A DNA stretch of 9,245 nt from Oscillospiraceae bacterium. GTDB lineage: Bacteria; Bacillota; Clostridia; Oscillospirales; Ruminococcaceae. Each line of letters opens with the position of its first letter. Position 1 is the first letter of the stretch. The notes beneath the pieces were generated by a model. The model had not been told where the DNA came from, did not search any database, and saw nothing but the letters and a program-made list of their open reading frames with translations. This document shows, one piece after another, positions 1-5,148 of the stretch. The stretch covers positions 2,075 to 11,319 of the forward strand of contig DLVP01000036.1 of NCBI GenBank assembly GCA_003445125.1, read 5' to 3'. Position numbers and translations under genes: made by a program.

Positions 1-708
1 AAGGCGGAGAAAACCGGAGCCACCTGCATCAACACGGCAATCAGCGGCATGACCTTGGCGTATAACTGGTTTTATCAGGACTATTTCAGCATGCACAGTA
101 TGGCGCGTTACATCAAGAATGGGGATTTTTCTCCGATGGAAACTGCGTTTCAGAAGAAAGCGGCAGATAATAAAACCATCGAAGAGGTGCTTCAGACGCT
201 CAAGCAAATCGAGTGGAGCACTGTGGATGTGATCACTGTCGCTTACGGTACCAACGATTACGGTTCTGTGGCGGTTCCGATTACCGGTAATGAGGACAGT
301 TATAAGTCCAAATACTTCACGGAAGCCCATGCAAACAAGGATCAGCCGGATGCCTGCACGGAATCCACCTTTGATCTCGCCGTCCGGTATACGATTTCCG
401 CGATTCATGAAGCCTATCCGCAGATCAGAATCGTGATGATCACACCGGTTCACCGTTTTGATAAAGCGACGGACGTGAAAAACGACCTCGGCTACACGCT
501 TTCGGATTATGTGGAACACATGAAGACCATTTCCGAGGAAATGGGTGTGGCGTGCCTTGACCTGTACAATGAATGTGATATTCAGGAAGCTACCGAAGAT
601 AAGTATTTCGGAACCGATAAAGTCCATCCGAATTTGCAGGGCAGAGAGGCTATGGCGGATTATATCGCCGCCCATCTTTTGGATGCTTTGAACAGCTACG
701 CAGAATAA
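1..708 (+). CDS. SGNH/GDSL-family hydrolase, 3' part (5' truncated by window edge)
   Basis: The frame is open from base 1, and the 235 visible residues form the C-terminal part of an SGNH/GDSL esterase or lipase-like hydrolase. Seen: an N-terminal stretch with NTAISGM, probably the conserved-glycine block II; AYGTNDYG around fragment residues 81-88, matching block III (GxND) with oxyanion-hole Asn85; and TDKVHPN near residues 205-211, matching block V with catalytic Asp206 and His209. The block I GDS nucleophile and any signal peptide would lie upstream of the window, so location cannot be judged. The ATG at 49 is internal: coding continues upstream of it and it falls inside block II. Family members remove acyl or acetyl groups from carbohydrates, lipids or cell-wall polymers, and the fragment does not show which substrate applies. 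The gene ends just before a hairpin terminator and converges on the leftward yqfCD cluster. Family assignment is firm; specificity is unknown. Confidence 0.85.
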   Translation, partial: KAEKTGATCINTAISGMTLAYNWFYQDYFSMHSMARYIKNGDFSPMETAFQKKAADNKTIEEVLQTLKQIEWSTVDVITVAYGTNDYGSVAVPITGNEDSYKSKYFTEAHANKDQPDACTESTFDLAVRYTISAIHEAYPQIRIVMITPVHRFDKATDVKNDLGYTLSDYVEHMKTISEEMGVACLDLYNECDIQEATEDKYFGTDKVHPNLQGREAMADYIAAHLLDALNSYAE

Positions 709-715
709 AAAAAGA

Positions 716-745
716 AACCGACGCGAAAGCGTCGGTTATTCTTTT
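716..745. terminator. Bidirectional intrinsic terminator between converging genes
   Basis: AACCGACGC (716-724) and GCGTCGGTT (729-737) form a 9-bp perfect stem around a GAAA tetraloop. The right side continues TTATTCTTTT, giving a T-rich tail for the rightward hydrolase gene. The left side is A-rich (706-716), giving a T-rich tail for the leftward cluster. The TAA stop of the small membrane protein (738-736) overlaps the edge of the stem, so the structure sits exactly between the two converging units and probably stops both. Confidence 0.85.
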
Positions 746-1110
746 ATATGCAACACAGACAGAAGCAGCAGACACAGGGAAATTACCGCGCCGATTGCTG
801 TGTACGCATTCAGACACAGCGGAACCAAGGAGAGGAAAAACGCAAAGGCGGAAATCAAACATATCGAAATCCGCAGTCCGCGACGGTTTTTCTTTTGTTG
901 AATCAGCCAAAGAATCAAAACCGCGATGCTCAGCAGGGCGGTGAGAAACGGTGTGAAGTTGCCGTAGGCATAAGGCGTCAGGTTAAAATAAGAAAAAAAC
1001 ATCGGAATTTTTTGATCCGGCGTGGCAAAATTCAGCACTGTACCGTAGGGAAGCACTTCCGACAGCAGAAGCAAAATCAAGAGAATGGCGGAAAACAGAC
1101 GTTTGTTCAA
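736..1110 (-). CDS. Small four-helix membrane protein of unknown function
   Basis: A 124-residue, strongly hydrophobic protein that I cannot assign to a named family. Four likely membrane segments are visible at about residues 5-22, 53-70, 81-100 and 103-122, with a basic QQKKNRRG loop (71-78) between segments 2 and 3 that probably faces the cytoplasm. The stretch between segments 1 and 2 (about residues 19-53) is rich in Pro, Tyr, Phe and Asn, beginning EVLPYGTVLNFATP, and looks like a conserved outside loop. The start is TTG at 1110, chosen because a strong AGGAGGTG site lies 7 nt upstream and no better start is in frame. It lies 27 nt downstream of yqfD and is probably in the same transcript, ending at the shared terminator. 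In Bacillus subtilis the position after yqfD is held by a phoH-type gene, so this neighbour differs. A sporulation role is only an inference from position. Confidence 0.75.
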   Translation of the reverse strand: MNKRLFSAILLILLLLSEVLPYGTVLNFATPDQKIPMFFSYFNLTPYAYGNFTPFLTALLSIAVLILWLIQQKKNRRGLRISICLISAFAFFLSLVPLCLNAYTAIGAVISLCLLLLSVLHIKE

Positions 1111-1117
1111 GATTACG

Positions 1118-1125
1118 CACCTCCT
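1118..1125 (-). promoter_or_regulatory. Ribosome binding site fixing a TTG start
   Basis: Read on the minus strand, AGGAGGTG is followed by a 7-nt spacer (CGTAATC) and then TTG at 1110-1108. The near-perfect anti-16S match is the main reason to accept the TTG start for the small membrane protein. Confidence 0.8.
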
Positions 1126-1137
1126 GATACCAGTATA

Positions 1138-2334
1138 TCACGGCTTCAAAGGGGTGTCAAACAGAATCTCCTTTTCCTTGGCAATGTCCTTTTTTACGGT
1201 CACCTGCACCGTCAGATGATAGATGCCGTTTTCCGTTTCTCCCGTGGGGAGTTCTTTTTCGATAAATGAATCGCGGTAATGCTCGCGCTTATAGGTGTCC
1301 CAAAGCTCAAATGCCCGTTTTTTTGCGGCATCTTCGCTCAATTCTTCCTGTAAAGTTTCATATCCGATTTTCGTGCGCCGCTCCACGGAAATCGGCAATG
1401 AGAAGCCGAAGATACTCAAAGGAATATCCTGCGTTTCTTCGTAGGCGTCGAAGGAGACATTTTCCGAGAAGTACAGCGGAATTTCCCAGCCGAAGATTTT
1501 CACTTTGTAAAAAGACTTTTTCTGTCCGGTGTCCGAACGGTAGGTTTGCGTGAGGTTGACATCGAAGGTGGCGGTTTCCCAGACAGAGGCTAATACTTTG
1601 CCGCGCGCGTGGACAAAGTCGGTGTTTCCTTTACTACTTTCGGTGATTCCGCTGATCAGTAACTCTCCTTCAGTCACCGTGTCGCCGGTTTTGACCATTG
1701 GCTGACCGGTGTAAACCTCCATATAGCGGATAACGCCGGTTTCACAAGCTACGATGTCACAGGGGGTATCATCCTTCAAAAAAAATTCGGGGCTGTCAAC
1801 GCGTTCGTGAACACGAATTTCGGCGACGCTGGAATTGATGTTAATGGCGATCCAACTGATTTGGTCGTTTTGAAGGAGAAATCTTTGCTCAAGCTCCCGC
1901 ACGTCGATTGAGGGAATATATCGCCCGGTTTTTAGCCCAAGGGATTCAAGCTGAGCAAGAATTTCGTTTTCGTTTGCATTTTCGATACCGATAATTTTTA
2001 CCGACCAGAGAAAATTTGATAAAATCGTCAAAATACAAAGAAAAGCAATAATTCCAAAGACAATCCCCAACCGTGCATGATAGCGGGAAATGAGAAAGGG
2101 GATTCCGTGCTTCTCTCGGATATGCAGGCGTAAGCCTGCTTTTTTTGCGGGTTTTTTAAGCTTTCGGTAGTCGGAGGCGTTGACGGAGGCTGTCAAAACT
2201 TCATCTTTGCGTTTCGGGGTAAAAACAGGAATTTCCTGCTGTGTGCAAAGCAAAAGAAATTTTTCAAAAAAGACGCCGTGTGCTTCAAAGGTGACCGTCC
2301 CGCGAAAAAGACGCAAAAAATTCAGAAAAATCAT
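1138..2334 (-). CDS. yqfD: Sporulation protein YqfD
   Basis: A 398-residue membrane protein that fits the YqfD sporulation family, whose Bacillus subtilis member is about the same length. The family is expressed in the mother cell during sporulation; its biochemical role is not settled. Seen: an N-terminal domain of about 85 residues beginning MIFLNFLRLFRGTVTFEAHG; one clear membrane segment at about residues 88-110 (ending ILSNFLWSVKIIG); then a long, mostly beta-rich region that likely lies on the far side of the membrane, including GRYIPSIDVRELEQRF and QISWIAININ. The GKVLASV stretch and the C-terminal half are also family-like. A longer frame begins at 2385, but it overlaps yqfC. The ATG at 2334 is preferred because AAAGGA sits 6 nt upstream and this start gives the family N-terminus. 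It begins 11 nt after yqfC, so the two are almost certainly co-transcribed. Confidence 0.93.
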   Translation of the reverse strand: MIFLNFLRLFRGTVTFEAHGVFFEKFLLLCTQQEIPVFTPKRKDEVLTASVNASDYRKLKKPAKKAGLRLHIREKHGIPFLISRYHARLGIVFGIIAFLCILTILSNFLWSVKIIGIENANENEILAQLESLGLKTGRYIPSIDVRELEQRFLLQNDQISWIAININSSVAEIRVHERVDSPEFFLKDDTPCDIVACETGVIRYMEVYTGQPMVKTGDTVTEGELLISGITESSKGNTDFVHARGKVLASVWETATFDVNLTQTYRSDTGQKKSFYKVKIFGWEIPLYFSENVSFDAYEETQDIPLSIFGFSLPISVERRTKIGYETLQEELSEDAAKKRAFELWDTYKREHYRDSFIEKELPTGETENGIYHLTVQVTVKKDIAKEKEILFDTPLKP

Positions 2335-2340
2335 GATAAA

Positions 2341-2346
2341 TCCTTT
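2341..2346 (-). promoter_or_regulatory. Ribosome binding site of yqfD, touching the yqfC stop
   Basis: On the minus strand AAAGGA lies 6 nt before ATG 2334-2332, and its first base is the last base of the yqfC TGA stop (2348-2346). This overlap fixes the yqfD start and suggests that yqfC and yqfD are translated together. Confidence 0.8.
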
Positions 2347-2621
2347 CAGGAATCCGAAAAATCCACAGAGGCAATGGTGCCGCATACAATGGCGGAATGA
2401 TCATTCATCGATCGGATAAAAAGCCCGTCGCCGCAAAAACATACACAGAGGTCGGCACATTGCAGCTTGATGCGATCGGATTCATATTCCAGAATATTGC
2501 GGCAGCCTTCCACACTGACCTGTGTGTTGGAGTAGAATTCCAAAAAGCACGCATCGGAAAAAGCAGGGGAAGGGGCATCGAGAATATCGGCAACTTTCTG
2601 TCGGAACCTTCTTTTGTTCAT
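2346..2621 (-). CDS. yqfC: Sporulation protein YqfC, unusually cysteine-rich
   Basis: A 91-residue protein matching the small YqfC sporulation family (about 93 residues in Bacillus subtilis). The family nearly always precedes yqfD, as here, and is controlled by the mother-cell sigma factor sigma-E in Bacillus. Family-like features are the basic N-terminus (MNKRRFRQKVADIL), a central segment like the family's IEN motif (here SVEGCRNILEY, about 36-46), the DRIKLQC strand and the ending IVCGTIASVDF. The start at 2621 is chosen over an in-frame ATG at 2678 because GGGAGG lies 7 nt upstream and the longer version would run across the intergenic region into the ylbJ leader. Odd feature: seven cysteines (25, 40, 55, 59, 61, 63, 80), including a CVCFC run at 59-63. 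The molecular function of the family is not known to me. Confidence 0.88.
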   Translation of the reverse strand: MNKRRFRQKVADILDAPSPAFSDACFLEFYSNTQVSVEGCRNILEYESDRIKLQCADLCVCFCGDGLFIRSMNDHSAIVCGTIASVDFSDS

Positions 2622-2628
2622 ATAAACG

Positions 2629-2634
2629 CCTCCC
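2629..2634 (-). promoter_or_regulatory. Ribosome binding site deciding the yqfC start
   Basis: Minus-strand GGGAGG with a 7-nt spacer to ATG 2621-2619. No comparable site precedes the upstream in-frame ATG at 2678, so the shorter 91-residue product is preferred. Confidence 0.8.
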
Positions 2635-2654
2635 GTTCCTATATTTACTTTTTT

Positions 2655-2683
2655 ACATACCCTTTTATACCGCTTCATAGAAT
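2655..2683 (+). promoter_or_regulatory. Candidate sigma-E-like promoter for the ylbJ-sbcDC operon
   Basis: CATAGAAT (2676-2683) matches 7 of 8 positions of the sigma-E -10 consensus CATACAMT. Fourteen bases upstream, ACATACC (2655-2661) retains the ATA core of the -35 element KMATATT but matches only 4 of 7 positions overall. The implied start point near 2690 would leave a leader of only about 13 nt, ending in a strong ribosome binding site. A second box, CATACCCT (2656-2663), also matches 7 of 8 -10 positions but lacks a properly spaced -35. The region is AT-rich, so a chance match is quite possible. Confidence 0.35.
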
Positions 2684-2688
2684 CAAAA

Positions 2689-2695
2689 AAGGAGG
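2689..2695 (+). promoter_or_regulatory. Strong ribosome binding site fixing the ylbJ start
   Basis: AAGGAGG followed by a 7-nt spacer (GGTGAAA) before ATG 2703. The reading frame stays open upstream to 2397, but that extension is antisense to yqfC and has no comparable site, so 2703 is the start. Confidence 0.88.
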
Positions 2696-2702
2696 GGTGA
2701 AA

Positions 2703-3794
2703 ATGAAAATCAAAGCATGGGCTTTGTCAGTCGTTACTTTTTCAGTCGCGTGTACGGTCTTGATTTTTTCTGCCGAAGTCGCGCAGGCAGTGCGTCTGGC
2801 AATAGAAAACTGCCTCACACAGGTGGTGCCGTCTCTGATGACTTTTATGACACTTTCCTGTTTTGTTTCATATACGGAGGTTTCCACGATAGTAGTGAAT
2901 GTGTTCGGAAATTTGACTGACAAGGTGTTTCACTTGCCACGTTGTTGTGCCAAAGTGATCCTGATGAGCTTAATTGGAGGGTATCCGTGCGGAGCACGAC
3001 TGACGGCGGATTTACTGAAAAACCGTGAAATCACTCCTGAAATTGCTGAACATCTTTTGCTTTTTTGTATTCACCCGAGTCCTGCCTATGCCGTTTGTGC
3101 CATAGGAATCGGGGTGTTTTCCGATGCTTCCCTCGGTTTCTTAATATATGCGGTGCACGTGGTGTGGGCTTGTTCCATCGGTTTTTTGTGGCGCAACCGT
3201 AAAAAAAGGAAAGGATCAGGTATAAAGGCATCAACCGTTACAGTGGGACAGGGGTTTGTGCGTGCGGTTTATGACAGCACGAACGCCATGCTCGCAATTT
3301 GCGGATTTGTAATTACCGTTTCGGTGATTCAGGTGTTAATTGAAAAAACGGGAATTGTGATGGCAGTCGGAAGTCTTGTCGGAAACGTACCCGTTGTCCG
3401 TGCGCTGCTGTACAGTTTTTTGGATGTCGTGACGGCAGTCGGTGCGTGCGCTCAATGCACGCCGATTACTGCTGTTGTGCTTTGCGCGGGAGCGATGTCT
3501 TTGGGCGGAGTTTCCATTTGGCTGCAGGTGGCGTTCATGCTCCGTGAATATCGGATGTCATTTGGGAAAATAATTTTTTTCAGAATTTTTCACGCGGTGT
3601 TGACGGCAGGAGAAACATGGATTATAATGAAAATAACGAATTTTCCGATTACTGTTTCGACCGGTGCGATATCGGTTACTTTTTCGGAAAAACGGGTGCA
3701 GATTGCCGTTTTGTTTCTTGCGTGCTGTATTTTTTTTGTGGTGTCGTTGGATCAAAGTATTCGGGAAATCAAACAAAGGTGGAAAAAGAAATGA
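2703..3794 (+). CDS. ylbJ: Sporulation integral membrane protein YlbJ / SpoVV
   Basis: A 363-residue polytopic membrane protein of the YlbJ family, which carries the nucleoside-recognition (Gate) type transporter fold. Bacillus subtilis YlbJ, renamed SpoVV, is reported to carry dipicolinic acid from the mother cell across the outer forespore membrane, ahead of SpoVA in the inner membrane. Seen: an N-terminal membrane segment (about 5-25); the hallmark IGGYPCGARL at about 91-100; FCIHPSPAYAVCAIG at about 121-135, equivalent to the family's conserved proline/serine motif; and further hydrophobic segments near 142-163, 190-212, 233-262, 285-310 and 331-349. It is about 45 residues shorter than the roughly 408-residue Bacillus protein. 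It is divergent from yqfC and first in a four-gene operon; its TGA overlaps the next gene's ATG. Family assignment is strong; dipicolinate transport here is inferred by homology. Confidence 0.92.
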   Translation: MKIKAWALSVVTFSVACTVLIFSAEVAQAVRLAIENCLTQVVPSLMTFMTLSCFVSYTEVSTIVVNVFGNLTDKVFHLPRCCAKVILMSLIGGYPCGARLTADLLKNREITPEIAEHLLLFCIHPSPAYAVCAIGIGVFSDASLGFLIYAVHVVWACSIGFLWRNRKKRKGSGIKASTVTVGQGFVRAVYDSTNAMLAICGFVITVSVIQVLIEKTGIVMAVGSLVGNVPVVRALLYSFLDVVTAVGACAQCTPITAVVLCAGAMSLGGVSIWLQVAFMLREYRMSFGKIIFFRIFHAVLTAGETWIIMKITNFPITVSTGAISVTFSEKRVQIAVLFLACCIFFVVSLDQSIREIKQRWKKK

Positions 3795-4009
3795 AACTGA
3801 AGTTTTTCGGGCAGAACATCGAACCAGCCTGCGAATATTGTGAATACGGAAGACTGTCCGGAAATCGGACGACGGTGCTTTGCGAGAAAAAAGGGGTGGT
3901 GGCTTTGGATTTTCATTGCCGGAAATTTCGATACGATCCTCTGAAGCGCATACCGCACGCGCCGAAATTGCAAGAGAATACATACAGTGAAAAGGACTTC
4001 CAACTATGA
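3791..4009 (+). CDS. 72-residue four-cysteine protein, putative zinc-binding, function unknown
   Basis: A small soluble protein with cysteines at 14, 17, 31 and 43 (C-x2-C-x13-C-x11-C), a spacing that suggests one structural zinc site. Seen: a basic start MKLKFFGQNIEPACEYCEYG; LCEKKGVV around 30-37; HCRKFRYDPLKRIP at 42-55, which is strongly basic and might contact nucleic acid or a protein partner; and an acidic end SEKDFQL. From memory it resembles unnamed small proteins common in Oscillospirales-type Clostridia, but I cannot verify that by search. Its ATG overlaps the ylbJ stop by 4 nt and its TGA overlaps the sbcD ATG by 4 nt, so it is translated as part of a coupled chain. AAAGGTGG lies 8 nt upstream of the start. 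The double overlap and the regular cysteine pattern argue that it is a real gene. It could be linked to SbcCD or to YlbJ, or merely travel with them. Confidence 0.8.
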   Translation: MKLKFFGQNIEPACEYCEYGRLSGNRTTVLCEKKGVVALDFHCRKFRYDPLKRIPHAPKLQENTYSEKDFQL

Positions 4010-5148
4010 AATTGGTGCACACGTCAGATTGGCATTTGGGAAAAAATGTCAATGATTTTGACTTAACCGAAGATCAGCGCTTCTGGTTAAACGGCTTTTG
4101 CGAAATGTTGGATGAAGAAAAGCCGGACGCCGTTCTTGTCTCAGGAGATTTGTATGACCGTTCCATTCCTTCGGTGCAGGCGGTGCAGCTGCTGAATGAG
4201 ACGTTTTCAAAGATCGTGGGAGAAAGAAAGATCCCCGTGCTTGCCATTTCGGGAAACCATGACAGCCCTGTGCGTCTTTCTTTCGGGACGGATTTTTTTC
4301 AAAAAAACGGACTGTATCTGAAAACGCAATTGACGGATGCAATGGAGCATATCACGTTGTCGGACGAATACGGGGACGTGAATTTTTATTTTTTGCCGTA
4401 TATCGAAAGCGTACTTCTGAAACAGCGCCTGTCACTTCCCGCAAACAGCACTTTAAACGACGCATTCCAGCAGTATATGCAGGAAAACTTGAAGAGTATT
4501 GATCCAGCGGCACGGAATGTTCTGCTGGCACACGGCTTTTTTTCAAAGACATCCGCGAAAACATACAGCGAAATTTTCAGTGATTCGGAAACAAACATCG
4601 GTGCCTGTGATCTGATGGACGCCAATGTGTTGGCAGAATCTTTTGACTATACCGCGCTCGGTCATCTTCATGCGCCTCAGCGGGTGGCGGAAAACGTGAG
4701 ATACAGCGGATCAATGCTGAAATATTCCGATTCGGAAGTAGCACAGAAAAAAGGCGTGCTGATCATAAATCTGAAAGAAAAGGGCAATTTGTCGGTACAT
4801 TTGCGCCCGCTGCCGGTGCGGCGGGATATGCGAAAGGTTTCCGGAAGCATGGAAGAGCTTTTGCAATATGCGCCGAGTCAGGATTACGCTTTTATCACCA
4901 TTTGCGAGCCTCAATCTGTGTTAAACGCAGCAGAAAAACTGCGCTCGGTTTTTCCGAACCTGATGGGAATTCAATATGCCAAACAAGCAAAAAAGACGTT
5001 CGGAGTGACGCGGGATTTTCGTCAGCGGACGCCGGAAGAACTGTTTGCGGATTTCTATAAGTATGTGATGTCCGAATCCATGAATGAACGGCAGCAGGAA
5101 AAGATCAAAGAAATTATCCGCCGCGTCGGAGAGGAGGAACCGAAATGA
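4006..5148 (+). CDS. sbcD: Exonuclease SbcCD subunit D (Mre11-type nuclease)
   Basis: The nuclease subunit of SbcCD, a cytoplasmic complex that uses ATP hydrolysis by SbcC to degrade double-stranded ends and cut DNA hairpins or palindromes. The 380 residues carry all five metal-binding motifs of the Mre11-type phosphoesterases: SDWHLG (Asp8, His10), SGDLYD (Asp48), SGNHDS (Asn84, His85, Asp86), AHGFF (His176) and LGHLH (His220, His222). A C-terminal region of about 120 residues is the cap and the SbcC-contacting part. The length is close to that of other SbcD proteins. It starts within the stop codon of the four-cysteine gene (ATGA), with AAAGGA 9 nt upstream. Its own stop overlaps the sbcC start, consistent with fixed stoichiometry. 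No catalytic residue is missing, so the enzyme should be active. Confidence 0.96.
   Translation: MKLVHTSDWHLGKNVNDFDLTEDQRFWLNGFCEMLDEEKPDAVLVSGDLYDRSIPSVQAVQLLNETFSKIVGERKIPVLAISGNHDSPVRLSFGTDFFQKNGLYLKTQLTDAMEHITLSDEYGDVNFYFLPYIESVLLKQRLSLPANSTLNDAFQQYMQENLKSIDPAARNVLLAHGFFSKTSAKTYSEIFSDSETNIGACDLMDANVLAESFDYTALGHLHAPQRVAENVRYSGSMLKYSDSEVAQKKGVLIINLKEKGNLSVHLRPLPVRRDMRKVSGSMEELLQYAPSQDYAFITICEPQSVLNAAEKLRSVFPNLMGIQYAKQAKKTFGVTRDFRQRTPEELFADFYKYVMSESMNERQQEKIKEIIRRVGEEEPK

Noticed and set aside
748..1269. Rightward open frame opposite the small membrane protein
   Set aside because: Gln/Arg/Lys-rich shadow of a hydrophobic gene, with no family resemblance. The leftward frame has a strong ribosome binding site and membrane segments.
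2622..2690. Leftward promoter for yqfC
   Set aside because: The minus strand is AT-rich, with TATAAA- and AATATA-like pieces, but I found no -10/-35 pair with correct spacing for sigma-A, sigma-E or sigma-G.
2397..2702. N-terminal extension of ylbJ to an upstream ATG
   Set aside because: The extension is antisense to yqfC and lacks family similarity; AAGGAGG before 2703 marks the real start.
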